From Oscillospiraceae bacterium (GTDB lineage: Bacteria > Bacillota > Clostridia > Oscillospirales > Acutalibacteraceae), in assembly GCA_015065965.1 (NCBI GenBank), contig SVPH01000004.1:1-64000 (forward strand): a stretch of 64,000 nucleotides of DNA, read 5' to 3'. Each line of letters starts with the position of its first letter. The first letter of the stretch is position 1. Shown here piece after piece: positions 33,796 through 42,838 of this stretch. Position numbers and translations under genes: made by a program. Under the pieces are notes generated by a model. That model searched no databases and was not told the origin of the DNA. It saw nothing but the letters and a program-made list of their open reading frames with translations.

Positions 33796-35220
33796 ATGAG
33801 TTTAGTATCAGCAAACAAAACAGAAACAAACACTTATTCAGTTGAAATTGCTATTGCGGCAGAAGATTTCAGAGCCGCTATTCAGCAGGCTTATCTCAAG
33901 CAGAGAAAGTCAATTCAGATTCCCGGCTTCCGTAAGGGTAAGGCTCCTCTTCAGATGATTGAGAAACTTTACGGCGCAGAAGTTTTTTATGAGGATGCTC
34001 TTGATATCGTTTTCCCCGGTGCAGTTCAGGCTGCTTATGAAGAAGCAGGTATTGAGCCTGTTGATTCACCCAAGGATTTTGATGTTAAGACAATGAGCAA
34101 AGAAGAAGGCGTTGTAATGACCTTCAACGTTACCGTTAAGCCCGAAATCACTCTTAAGGCTTACAAGGGTCTTACAGCGGAAAAGGCTGAGTCAAAGGTA
34201 ACAAAGGAAGAAATCGACCACGAAATCGAGCATATGCTTGAAAGAGGCGCAAGAATCATTAATGTTGATGACAGAGCAGCAAAAGACGGCGATATCACCG
34301 TTATTGATTTTGAAGGCTTTGTTGACGGCGTAGCATTTGACGGCGGTAAGGCAGAAAAATATGAACTTACAATCGGTTCAGGTTCATTCATTCCCGGTTT
34401 TGAAGAGCAGATTATCGGTCACTCAATCGGTGAAGAATTTGATGTTAACGTAACTTTCCCCGAAGCATACGCTCCCGAACTTGCTTCAAAGGATGCTGTT
34501 TTCAAGATTAAACTTCATGAAATCAAGGTTAAGGAACTCCCCGAACTTGATGATGAATTCGCTAAGGATATGGGCGAATACGAAACTGTTGATGAACTCA
34601 AGAAGGGCGTTGAGGAAGATATCCTCAAGAGAAAGCAGGACAGTGCTCAGCATGCGTTTGAAGATGCAGTTATCGAGGCTCTTGTTGCTAACGTTGAGGG
34701 CGAAATTCCCGAGTGCATGTATGACAACAAGGCTAAGGAAGATGTTGATTCATTTGCTCAGAGAATTGCACAGCAGGGCATTGACCTTGACACATACCTC
34801 ATGTATATGGGCATGGACAAGGCTGCTTTTGAGGCTCAGATGAAAGAGCGTGCAGTTTCAGAAGTTAAGATTGACCTTGCTATTGAAAAGATTATCGAAG
34901 CAGAAGGTCTTAAGGCTTCAGAAGAAGCAATCGCAGAAGAATATGCAAAGATGGCAGAAATGTATCAACTTGATGTTGAAAAGATTAAGGAACTTGTTCC
35001 CGAAGCAACAGTTGCTGCCGAACTTGCAAAGCAGGATGCATTCAAGGTTGTAATTGATTCAGCAAAGGCTAAGAAGCCCGCAGCAAAGAGAACAACAAAG
35101 AAGAAGGAAGCCGCTCCTGCAGAGGAAGGCGCAGCTGAAGAAGCAAAGCCTGCAAAGAAACCTGCTGCAAAGAAAACAACAAAAAAGGCAGCAGAAAAGA
35201 AGGAAGAAGTTGCTGAATAA
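33796..35220 (+). CDS. tig: Trigger factor with long Lys/Ala/Glu C-terminal tail
   Basis: 474 residues. Trigger factor is the ribosome-bound chaperone and prolyl isomerase. The ribosome-binding motif PGFRKGKAP is near residue 46, the FKBP-like PPIase domain follows (VIDFEGFVDGVAFDGG), and then the helical C-terminal domain. Residues 424-474 form a low-complexity tail of Lys, Ala, Glu, Pro and Thr with PAAKKTTKK units, which is absent in ordinary trigger factor of about 430 residues. ATG 33796 follows TTGGAGGAA. clpP and clpX follow, as in most bacteria. Confidence 0.96.
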   Translation: MSLVSANKTETNTYSVEIAIAAEDFRAAIQQAYLKQRKSIQIPGFRKGKAPLQMIEKLYGAEVFYEDALDIVFPGAVQAAYEEAGIEPVDSPKDFDVKTMSKEEGVVMTFNVTVKPEITLKAYKGLTAEKAESKVTKEEIDHEIEHMLERGARIINVDDRAAKDGDITVIDFEGFVDGVAFDGGKAEKYELTIGSGSFIPGFEEQIIGHSIGEEFDVNVTFPEAYAPELASKDAVFKIKLHEIKVKELPELDDEFAKDMGEYETVDELKKGVEEDILKRKQDSAQHAFEDAVIEALVANVEGEIPECMYDNKAKEDVDSFAQRIAQQGIDLDTYLMYMGMDKAAFEAQMKERAVSEVKIDLAIEKIIEAEGLKASEEAIAEEYAKMAEMYQLDVEKIKELVPEATVAAELAKQDAFKVVIDSAKAKKPAAKRTTKKKEAAPAEEGAAEEAKPAKKPAAKKTTKKAAEKKEEVAE

Positions 35221-35262
35221 TCAGCCGTAATCCTTACTATACTTAAATATGAGCATAAAAGG

Positions 35263-35288
35263 ATAAACCGGTGTCAAAGCCGGTTTAT
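35263..35288 (+). terminator. Hairpin between tig and clpP
   Basis: 9-bp stem ATAAACCGG / CCGGTTTAT with an 8-base loop. The T-tract is weak (TCATTCTTT), so partial read-through into clpP is likely. Confidence 0.55.
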
Positions 35289-35324
35289 TCATTCTTTAAA
35301 ATGCGGAGAAAGGATTGATTTTAA

Positions 35325-35906
35325 ATGGCATTAGTACCCTATGTTGTTGAACAGACAAACAGAGGCGAGCGATCATATGATATTTTCTCACGCCTTCTTA
35401 ACGACAGAATTATCGTTCTCTCCGACGAGGTTAACGATACAACAGCGAGCATCGTTGTTGCCCAACTTCTTTTCCTTGAGGGTCAGGACCCTGACAAGGA
35501 TATCAGCCTTTACATCAACAGCCCCGGCGGCTCAGTAACCGCAGGCATGGCTATCTATGATACAATGCAGTATATCAAGTGCGATGTTTCAACCATCTGT
35601 ATGGGTATGGCTGCTTCAATGGGTGCATTCCTGCTCTCATCAGGCGCAAAGGGCAAAAGATTTGCTCTTCCCAACAGCGAAATTATGATTCACCAGCCTC
35701 TCGGCGGTGCAAGGGGTCAGGCAACCGAAATCAAAATTGTTGCTGACCATATCATTAAAACAAGGGAAAAACTCAACAGAATCCTTGCTCAGAACACCGG
35801 CAGGTCAATTGAAGAAATCGCAAGAGATACAGAGAGAGATAACTATCTCACCGCTCAGGAGGCCATGGAATACGGTCTTGTTGATAAGGTGATAGAGAAG
35901 AGGTAA
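35325..35906 (+). CDS. clpP: ATP-dependent Clp protease proteolytic subunit
   Basis: 193 residues. The catalytic triad is S98 (GMAASMGA), H123 (MIHQPLGG) and D172. It forms the tetradecameric barrel that degrades proteins unfolded by ClpX or ClpC. ATG 35325 follows AAAGGA. clpX starts two bases after its stop. Confidence 0.98.
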   Translation: MALVPYVVEQTNRGERSYDIFSRLLNDRIIVLSDEVNDTTASIVVAQLLFLEGQDPDKDISLYINSPGGSVTAGMAIYDTMQYIKCDVSTICMGMAASMGAFLLSSGAKGKRFALPNSEIMIHQPLGGARGQATEIKIVADHIIKTREKLNRILAQNTGRSIEEIARDTERDNYLTAQEAMEYGLVDKVIEKR

Positions 35907-35908
35907 TT

Positions 35909-37198
35909 ATGCCCAGAGATGACGATAGAAGGGTTTCGTGCTCCTTCTGCCACAAAACGCAGGATCAGGTTGAAAAACTTATTGCCGGTCCGAATGTATA
36001 TATATGTAATGAATGCGTAGAACTTTGCTGTTCCATAATCGAATCGGAGCCGAGCATTCATTCTCATGGAGATTTTGATGCGGATTCTCTCCCTAAGCCT
36101 CATGAAATCAAGGCAAAACTTGACGAATATGTTGTCGGTCAGGAGAGTGCTAAGGTTGCTCTCAGCGTTGCAGTTTATAATCATTATAAACGTATCGGCA
36201 GCAAGGGCAACACCGATGTTGAAATCCAGAAGAGCAATATCCTTTTGCTTGGCCCTACGGGCGTGGGTAAAACCATGCTTGCACAGACACTTGCTAAAAT
36301 TCTTGATGTTCCTTTTGCAATCGCAGACGCAACAACTCTTACCGAAGCAGGTTATGTTGGTGAAGACGTTGAGAACATTCTTTTAAGAATTATTCAGGCG
36401 GCTGATTTTGACATTGAGCGTGCCGAAAGAGGCATTATCTATGTTGATGAGATTGATAAGATTGCCCGCAAGAGCGAGAATCCGTCGATTACAAGAGATG
36501 TCAGCGGCGAAGGCGTTCAGCAGGCATTGCTTAAGATAATTGAAGGCACTGTTGCAAATGTTCCTCCGCAGGGCGGCAGAAAGCATCCGCAGCAGGAGTT
36601 TATTCAAATTGACACTTCAAATATACTTTTCATCTGCGGCGGTGCGTTTGACGGAATTGAAAAAATAATTGAAAAGCGCTCCGACGGTACAGCGCTCGGC
36701 TTTGGTGCTCAGATTAAGAGCAAATCCGAAGCGGCAAAGGAAAATATTATCGGCAAGGTAATTCAGCAGGATCTTGTTAAGTTCGGTATTATCCCTGAAC
36801 TTGTCGGCAGACTTCCTGTTATAACCACGCTTGAAGAACTTGATAAGGATGCGCTTGTTCAGATTCTGACAACTCCCAAGAATGCTGTTGTAAAGCAGTA
36901 TAAGGAACTGTTTAAACTTGACGATGTTGAACTTGAGTTTGATCTTTCTGCTCTTGAAGCGATTGCAGAGAAGGCACTTGAAAAGAAAACAGGTGCACGA
37001 GGACTGCGTTCAATTATTGAAAGTGTGCTTATGCCCGTTATGTATGATGTACCATCTGACACTACGGTTGAGAGAGTATGCATTACAGCATCAAGTGTTA
37101 ATGAAGGCACAGAGCCGATGATTGAGCGTAACCCCAACAGCAGAAGAGCCAAGATGGCTCCTCCTCCGAAAGTAACCAATCCCAGAAATGCAGGTTAA
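35909..37198 (+). CDS. clpX: Clp protease ATP-binding subunit ClpX
   Basis: 429 residues. The N-terminal zinc finger has C11, C14, C33 and C36. The AAA+ core has GPTGVGKT (Walker A), [11 protein letters not shown] (Walker B) and TGARGLRSI. The IGF-type ClpP loop is near [12 protein letters not shown]. Recognises and unfolds substrates for ClpP. The tail ends [17 protein letters not shown]. Confidence 0.98.
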   Translation: MPRDDDRRVSCSFCHKTQDQVEKLIAGPNVYICNECVELCCSIIESEPSIHSHGDFDADSLPKPHEIKAKLDEYVVGQESAKVALSVAVYNHYKRIGSKGNTDVEIQKSNILLLGPTGVGKTMLAQTLAKILDVPFAIADATTLTEAGYVGEDVENILLRIIQAADFDIERAERGIIYVDEIDKIARKSENPSITRDVSGEGVQQALLKIIEGTVANVPPQGGRKHPQQEFIQIDTSNILFICGGAFDGIEKIIEKRSDGTALGFGAQIKSKSEAAKENIIGKVIQQDLVKFGIIPELVGRLPVITTLEELDKDALVQILTTPKNAVVKQYKELFKLDDVELEFDLSALEAIAEKALEKKTGARGLRSIIESVLMPVMYDVPSDTTVERVCITASSVNEGTEPMIERNPNSRRAKMAPPPKVTNPRNAG

Positions 37199-37233
37199 CG
37201 GCGGATTGCCTTACGAACAGAAGAATAAAACAA

Positions 37234-37280
37234 GCGGTTTGCATTGGTTTTTTACCTTTGCAAACCGCCTTTTATTTTAT
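37234..37280 (+). terminator. Terminator after clpX
   Basis: 10-bp stem GCGGTTTGCA / TGCAAACCGC with a 15-base loop, followed by TTTTATTTTAT. Confidence 0.9.
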
Positions 37281-37281
37281 T

Positions 37282-37809
37282 CTATTTTTTGGACTTTTTT
37301 ATTATAACAATCGCAACCACAACCAAAACACATGCTGCGGCTATCTGTATAACTCTTGCCAATATATCCGCAGAAACATCTGCAACCAATATGGCTGTCG
37401 GTCCGTCTGCACCGCCAATTATTCCGATTGAGTGAGATTCTCTCCAAAACGGATAAATGAAATATGCCAAAATAATATTTAAGAGCATTAAGAAAGCCGC
37501 AATGAACATAATAACCGCAACCGCTGTCATAATTTTGCGCTTTTTGGATTTCTTTCTGCATGCAGTGCATTTATCCTGCTGAAATTCCTGCACAGTGTTA
37601 TCTTCTTGTTTGGAATTATCTTCTCCAAGCAGAGTGCCGACAGAAACCTCGAAAACCTCCGCAAGTTTAACGAGCATATCGGAATCGGGTACAGACAAAT
37701 TCTGCTCCCATTTTGAAACAGTCTGTCTTACAACATTCAGCCTGATTGCGAGTTCCTCTTGCGACAATCCTTTTTCTTTTCTGAAGTTTTTGATGTTATC
37801 AGATAGCAT
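37282..37809 (-). CDS. XRE-type regulator with two-helix membrane tail and GGADGPT loop
   Basis: 175 residues. An N-terminal HTH_3 domain (residues 4-60, SQEELAIRLNVVRQTVSKWE) is followed by a short linker with CTAC (C81-C84), a basic stretch, and two membrane helices at about 93-118 and 150-170. The loop between them, IGIIGGADGPTAILVA (128-143), matches the conserved motif in the beta subunit of Na+-translocating decarboxylases. This makes it a membrane-tethered DNA-binding protein that might respond to ions or membrane state. ATG 37809 follows AGGAGG. A palindrome covers its own -10 box. Confidence 0.85.
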   Translation of the reverse strand: MLSDNIKNFRKEKGLSQEELAIRLNVVRQTVSKWEQNLSVPDSDMLVKLAEVFEVSVGTLLGEDNSKQEDNTVQEFQQDKCTACRKKSKKRKIMTAVAVIMFIAAFLMLLNIILAYFIYPFWRESHSIGIIGGADGPTAILVADVSADILARVIQIAAACVLVVVAIVIIKKSKK

Positions 37810-37821
37810 TATTAATCCTCC

Positions 37822-37845
37822 TGTCATTGCAATTATACAATGACA
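37822..37845 (-). promoter_or_regulatory. Perfect palindrome over the XRE gene promoter
   Basis: TGTCATTG-N8-CAATGACA, 8-bp perfect arms. Its 8-base centre contains the whole -10 hexamer. A likely autoregulatory operator for the XRE protein. Confidence 0.6.
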
Positions 37846-37860
37846 ACATACTTTAAGCAA
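37832..37860 (-). promoter_or_regulatory. Promoter for the XRE regulator
   Basis: Minus strand TTGCTT (37855-37860) and TATAAT (37832-37837), 17-base spacer, 22 bases before the start codon. Confidence 0.7.
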
Positions 37861-37884
37861 GCAACGGAAATTAACATTTGTATT

Positions 37885-39255
37885 TTATTGTGCGATTTTG
37901 TCCCTCGTAACGGATTTAACCCAGTTAAATCTGTTGACCTTAACAACTGCAACGGCGCATTTGAGCACTTGGTCGGCTTTAAGGCATGCAAAGGTGACAA
38001 CAACGGGGAATTTAAAAACAAATGCACTCAGTGCGCTCAACGGCAGAACAATTAACCACATGAAGATAATATCATTTTTTAATACAAATGAAGTTTCTCC
38101 GCCGCCTGAAACAATTCCGCAAAGGCACGGCGCCTCATATGCGGTGCCTATGATTGTAACGCAAAGTACCCATATAAATTGGTTTGTAATTTCAACCGTC
38201 TGCGGAGTAGCGTTATAAAAATCTATGATAAGGTTTTTGAAAATGAGCAGAATTGCGCTTGATGTTATGCCGATTGCAAGGAAAATAAGTTGCAGGTTTT
38301 TGCTGCGGCTTTTAATGACTTCCATTGGCTTGTTTTCGCCTATTGTTTTGCCTATCAAAACGCATGCGACATTGCTTGATGCGTAGCATATAACTGTTGC
38401 CACTTGAAACAGAGTTGTAGCAATGCTGTTTGCTGCAATTGCGCTCTCAACAAGTCTGCCGATTATTGCGCCCTGAATGCTCATTGCAATTCCCCAGGAA
38501 ACACTGCTCATCATCAGCGGCAGACCTGTTTTAAAGTAATCCTTGAACATTCGCATGTCAGCGGCAAAGAGATCTTTGATTTTTATTTGCAGTTTCTTAT
38601 CTATAAATAAAATGTATATAATAACAACGGCAAGTTCAATTGCTCTTGATACAAGAGTAGCAACGGCTGCACCCCTTATGCCCATTTCAGGCGCACCGAA
38701 TTTGCCGTAAATGAGCATATAGTTAAGCAGAATATTGATTGCAAATGAAGAAAGCGAAACATAAAAGCCTATTTTAACTGTTTCAACGCTTCTCAGAATA
38801 GCAAGAAGTATGGTGGATAATGTAAATAATAAATATGTATGTTTTATAACATCAAGGTAAAGTACGGCTTGTTCAATAACTGCATCCTTATCCGTGAAAA
38901 GGCGGATAAGAGTATCAGGTGCCAATGCAGCAAAGGCAAAAATCAACATAGTGAAGATTATGCTTATCCACATTGCGACGGCAGAAACTCTGAAAATCGG
39001 TTTCTTTTCATTTTTACCCCAATATTGCGATGCGATAACCGTCATTCCTGAGGCAATGCCGGACGCTGCCATGTTGAGGAAAAACTGTATGTTGTTGCAT
39101 ATGCCGATACCGCTGAGCGCTGTTTCACTGTAAGCCCCCATCATAACAGAGTCTGCAAGGTTGACACCGAAAACAATAAGGTTTTGCAGAGCCATTGTAA
39201 TTGTCATGGTAAAAAACGCTTTGTAAAATGCTTTGTCTGATATTCTTGTTTTCAT
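37885..39255 (-). CDS. MATE family multidrug exporter
   Basis: 456 residues, about 12 membrane helices, two MatE domains. MATE exporters use Na+ or H+ gradients to expel cationic drugs and metabolites. N-terminus includes LIVFGVNLADSVMMGAYSETALSGIG and ASGIASGMTVIASQYWGK, both typical. The start ATG 39255 lies six bases after GGGAGA; the ATG at 39261 abuts it. It is directly upstream of the XRE gene but separated by that gene's promoter. Confidence 0.92.
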   Translation of the reverse strand: MKTRISDKAFYKAFFTMTITMALQNLIVFGVNLADSVMMGAYSETALSGIGICNNIQFFLNMAASGIASGMTVIASQYWGKNEKKPIFRVSAVAMWISIIFTMLIFAFAALAPDTLIRLFTDKDAVIEQAVLYLDVIKHTYLLFTLSTILLAILRSVETVKIGFYVSLSSFAINILLNYMLIYGKFGAPEMGIRGAAVATLVSRAIELAVVIIYILFIDKKLQIKIKDLFAADMRMFKDYFKTGLPLMMSSVSWGIAMSIQGAIIGRLVESAIAANSIATTLFQVATVICYASSNVACVLIGKTIGENKPMEVIKSRSKNLQLIFLAIGITSSAILLIFKNLIIDFYNATPQTVEITNQFIWVLCVTIIGTAYEAPCLCGIVSGGGETSFVLKNDIIFMWLIVLPLSALSAFVFKFPVVVTFACLKADQVLKCAVAVVKVNRFNWVKSVTRDKIAQ

Positions 39256-39283
39256 TTTCATTCTCCCATTCGGATTTCAAATT

Positions 39284-39312
39284 ATTATAACACCTGTGCT
39301 TATAAATTTCAA
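39284..39312 (-). promoter_or_regulatory. Promoter for the MATE exporter
   Basis: Minus strand TTGAAA (39307-39312) and TATAAT (39284-39289) with a 17-base spacer. Confidence 0.75.
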
Positions 39313-39392
39313 TAAAATAAACTTTGTTATTATAATGCTTAATAAGAAATAAAAATCTTTTGTGCATTGATATAATTAAATGGGTGAAAAGT

Positions 39393-39959
39393 ATGAATGT
39401 TTATGATTTTGATAATACAATTTATAAAGGTGAATCAGCGATAGATTTCTTTGTTTATTATCTTAAGCATGATCTTAAACTCTTGGCATATGTGCCTAAG
39501 GTGATTGTTGCTTTGTTCAGATACAAAGCAAGAAAAATATCAATAGATGAGGCACTGAGCGAATACGGCACGCTTGTAGAAAACTATTGCCGCGGTATAG
39601 AGGATTTGCAGGGGGATATTGAAAAATTCTGGGATATAAACATAAAGAAAATAAAGCCTTTTTATGCGGATATAAGAAAAGATGACGATGTTATTCTTTC
39701 GGCAGGTTTTGATGTTGTTCTTGAAGAAATGGGAAGAAGAATGAATATCAAAAATATTGTTGCAACCGAAACGGACAGGGAAAACTTTAAAATTCTGAAC
39801 TTCTGTTTCCGTGAAAATAAGGTAAAAGCATTTAAAGCGCGTTACCCCGATGCCGTTATTGAGAATTTTTATACCGATTCACTTAATGACCAACCCATAA
39901 TTGACCTTGCCCGGAATGCGTATCTTGTAAAAGGTAATAAGATAACCAAGATAAAATAA
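39393..39959 (+). CDS. HAD-IB family phosphatase
   Basis: 188 residues. The HAD nucleophile motif is YDFDNTIYKGES (D5 and D7), with a helical cap and the C-terminal TDSLNDQPIIDLA acidic motif. A related group acts on phosphoserine or on lysophospholipid and dolichyl-like phosphates. Second-motif Ser/Thr is probably SAGFDVV. Cytoplasmic. Start ATG 39393 is 6 bases after GGGTG; an in-frame TTG/GTG start earlier is unlikely. A TATAAT at 39371-39376 may be its -10. Confidence 0.82.
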   Translation: MNVYDFDNTIYKGESAIDFFVYYLKHDLKLLAYVPKVIVALFRYKARKISIDEALSEYGTLVENYCRGIEDLQGDIEKFWDINIKKIKPFYADIRKDDDVILSAGFDVVLEEMGRRMNIKNIVATETDRENFKILNFCFRENKVKAFKARYPDAVIENFYTDSLNDQPIIDLARNAYLVKGNKITKIK

Positions 39960-39963
39960 AAAG

Positions 39964-39992
39964 CAGGCTGTGTTTTTTGAGAACACAGCCTG
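39964..39992. terminator. Bidirectional terminator between HAD gene and trkH
   Basis: 11-bp stem CAGGCTGTGTT / AACACAGCCTG. T-rich flanks occur on both strands, strongest on the minus strand (CTTTTTATTTTAT). Confidence 0.9.
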
Positions 39993-39999
39993 TAAATTT

Positions 40000-41448
40000 T
40001 TAAGAATATTTTCTTGACCATGCATAGGGTGAGAATAGCATGAGCATGGGGATAAGTTCAAGTCTGCCCGCAAGCATATCAAAGCACAGTATGAGTTTGC
40101 TGAGAATCGAGAAATCGGCAAAATTACCGTAAGGTCCTACAGCGCCCAAACCCGGACCGATATTGCCGATACATGCAAACACAGAAGTGGCAGTTGTAAC
40201 AATATCTCGTCCGTCAAGCGCAACTATAAATATAGAAACGGCAGTTACTATCATATATGTTGCGAAGAATACGGAAACGCTTTTTACAACGGGTTCTTCA
40301 ACTGAAACTTTGTCAACTTTTACTGTTTCAATACTGCGCGGATTGATTGCTTTTTTGATATCACGCAAGCCGCTTTTTATAAGAATCATAAGACGGGAAA
40401 CTTTTATTCCGCCGCCCGTTGAGCCGGCGCATGCACCGATAACCATAAGGAAAACAAGAACAAACTTTGCGATAACGGGCCAAGTATCAAAGTTGGTTGT
40501 GGAGAAACCTGTTGTGGTGATAATTGAAGCAACCTGAAAGAAAGAATAGCGGAAGGAGTCGGCAACGCCGTGCTTTGTTGAAATAAGGCTCAGCGCTATA
40601 ATGATTACCGCAGCGGCAACTATGCCGATATACCAGCGTAATTCCTCGCTCTTAAGTGCCCGCTTGCCTTGTTTAATAATAATCATGTAATAGAGGTTGA
40701 AGTTGATACCGAAAATCAGCATGAATACTGCAATAACCATCTCTGCGTAAATGCTGTTGTATCCTTCAATGCTGTTATTAAGAATTGCAAAACCGCCTGT
40801 GCCGGCAGTGGCAAATGATGTTACTATGCTGTCAAACAAAGGCATTCCGCCGGCAAAAAGCATTATAATCTGAATTGCCGTCAAAACACAGTATATGCCG
40901 TAAAGAATTCTTGCTGTTGCTCTGAGTTTTGAAACGAGTTTGCCTACCGTCGGGCCGGGAACTTCAGCACGCATAACATGCATAGAATTGCTTTCTGTTT
41001 TCGGCATGATTGCAATAACAAAAACAAGAATACCCATGCCGCCGATCCAGTGAGTAAAACTGCGCCAGAAAAGCAGACTTTTAGGTAAATCTTCAATACT
41101 TCTGAGGATTGTTGAACCGGTTGTTGTGAAGCCTGAAACGGTTTCAAAAAAGGCATCAATAAAGTTTGGAATATAACCGCTGAAGAAGAAAGGCATTGCA
41201 CCGAAAAGTGACATTAAAATCCACGAAAGTGCTACGATTACATATCCTTCTTTTGCGTAAATGTTGTTTTTTTCAGGTTTTTTATTTATTGCAATAAGAC
41301 CTGTAACGGCAAGAGCGGCAATTGTAAGGGCAAAAGAAATCAAGGTGTTTTCGTTATACAGAAGTGCTCCTACTGCAGGGAAAACCAGAAGCGCCGCTTC
41401 AACAAGCAGAATTCTGCCGATGTAATATGAAATCATTCTGTAATTCAT
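40000..41448 (-). CDS. trkH: TrkH-type potassium uptake channel subunit
   Basis: 482 residues, four pore-loop repeats typical of TrkH/KtrB. Selectivity-filter segments are visible: TVSGFTTTGSTILR, TAGTGGFAI, TTTGFSTTN and ACIGNIGPGLG. With TrkA below it makes a K+ (Na+ or H+ coupled) uptake system. ATG 41448 follows GGAGGC. Seventeen bases after trkA. Confidence 0.95.
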   Translation of the reverse strand: MNYRMISYYIGRILLVEAALLVFPAVGALLYNENTLISFALTIAALAVTGLIAINKKPEKNNIYAKEGYVIVALSWILMSLFGAMPFFFSGYIPNFIDAFFETVSGFTTTGSTILRSIEDLPKSLLFWRSFTHWIGGMGILVFVIAIMPKTESNSMHVMRAEVPGPTVGKLVSKLRATARILYGIYCVLTAIQIIMLFAGGMPLFDSIVTSFATAGTGGFAILNNSIEGYNSIYAEMVIAVFMLIFGINFNLYYMIIIKQGKRALKSEELRWYIGIVAAAVIIIALSLISTKHGVADSFRYSFFQVASIITTTGFSTTNFDTWPVIAKFVLVFLMVIGACAGSTGGGIKVSRLMILIKSGLRDIKKAINPRSIETVKVDKVSVEEPVVKSVSVFFATYMIVTAVSIFIVALDGRDIVTTATSVFACIGNIGPGLGAVGPYGNFADFSILSKLILCFDMLAGRLELIPMLMLFSPYAWSRKYS

Positions 41449-41464
41449 TTTTGCCTCCGGTAAA

Positions 41465-42820
41465 TCAGACGAAAATATCGTGAAGGTCTTCGATTATTCT
41501 GCCTGCGGTAACAACAATGATGTTATCATTTGCTTTCATTACATCATCGCCGTTGGGGAAAATAATTTTTCCGTTTCTCATAATGCAACTTATAAGAATA
41601 TTCGGCAGGAGGTTGAGTTCCTTAAAGGGAATATTTTCATAACCTGCGTTTTCGGGAACGATAAATTCAACCGCTTCGACTTTGCCGTTAACCATTTTGT
41701 GCAAAGTCTGAATCTGTGAATTGCCTGCAGAGTTCTGAAGTGCGCGGACATACCGTGTAACAAGATTACCTGCAACAATCTGAGGGGAAACGACTGTTTC
41801 AAGTCCCAGTTCGCCGAGGATTGAATATGAATGGCGGTTAACCTTGGTTATAACTTTGTTAACGCCTTTAGATTCGGCATACATTGAAACAATAATGTTT
41901 TCTTCATCAATGCCTGTAAGCGCAACAAGGGCATCCTGAAGGTCGATATTCTGCTCTTCAAGCATATCCTGATCTGTTCCGTCACCGTGGATAACAGTAA
42001 CATCGGGCAATGTGTCTGCAAGGTGATGGCAGCGCTCATAATCATGTTCAATAAGTTTTATGTTTCTTCCCGTGTCGGAGAGAAGTTTTGAAAGGTAGTA
42101 GCCTATTCTGCCGCCGCCAACAATCATAATATTTTTTATTTTATGCTTATAAACACCTATTTGCTTCATAAATTGTGAAAGTTCAGACCTTGTACCTGTG
42201 ATGCTGATAACATCATCGCACTTTATAACAAAGTCACCTGAAGGGATATAAACCTGCTCATCGCGCTGAACGGCACAAACAAGCACTTTTGCTTTTGTCT
42301 TTTTACGAAGGTCATAAAGCGGCAAATCACAAAGAATGTTATCTGAGTGGATGCGTATGCTTGCCATTTCTATTTTACCTCTTGCAAATGAATCAAGATT
42401 TGCTGCAGAGGGGAAACGGATAACCCTTGATATTTCGTTTGCGGTTTCGTATTCGGGGTTAACAATCATGTTGATGCCGAGTTCGTTGCGCAAAAACTGC
42501 ATCTGAGCGGCATAATCGGGATTGCGCACTCTTGCTATGGTATGCTCTGTGCCCATTCTGTTTGCGATAAGGCAGCAAAGTATGTTGAGTTCGTCAGAAG
42601 CGGTTGCGGCGATTATAAGTTTTGCTTTTGATGCGCCTGCTACTTCAAGTGTTTCACATGTTGCGCCGTTACCGCACACACCCATAACATCGTAAGTGTC
42701 AACAGTTGTTGTGAGTTTTTCGTTGTTTATATCAACAACAGTAATGCTGTGGCCTTCGTGTGAAAGTTGTTTTGTCATTGTAATACCGAGTTTACCGAGG
42801 CCAACAATTATAATTTGCAT
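41465..42820 (-). CDS. trkA: Trk potassium system peripheral subunit TrkA
   Basis: 451 residues: two RCK units, each a Rossmann NAD-binding domain plus TrkA-C domain. Motifs: IIVGLGKLGITMTKQL (residue 3) and MIVGGGRIGYYLSKLL (residue 230 or so). It gates TrkH in response to nucleotides. Cytoplasmic. Directly before trkH. Confidence 0.95.
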   Translation of the reverse strand: MQIIIVGLGKLGITMTKQLSHEGHSITVVDINNEKLTTTVDTYDVMGVCGNGATCETLEVAGASKAKLIIAATASDELNILCCLIANRMGTEHTIARVRNPDYAAQMQFLRNELGINMIVNPEYETANEISRVIRFPSAANLDSFARGKIEMASIRIHSDNILCDLPLYDLRKKTKAKVLVCAVQRDEQVYIPSGDFVIKCDDVISITGTRSELSQFMKQIGVYKHKIKNIMIVGGGRIGYYLSKLLSDTGRNIKLIEHDYERCHHLADTLPDVTVIHGDGTDQDMLEEQNIDLQDALVALTGIDEENIIVSMYAESKGVNKVITKVNRHSYSILGELGLETVVSPQIVAGNLVTRYVRALQNSAGNSQIQTLHKMVNGKVEAVEFIVPENAGYENIPFKELNLLPNILISCIMRNGKIIFPNGDDVMKANDNIIVVTAGRIIEDLHDIFV

Positions 42821-42838
42821 GTCAAAAAACCTTCTTTA

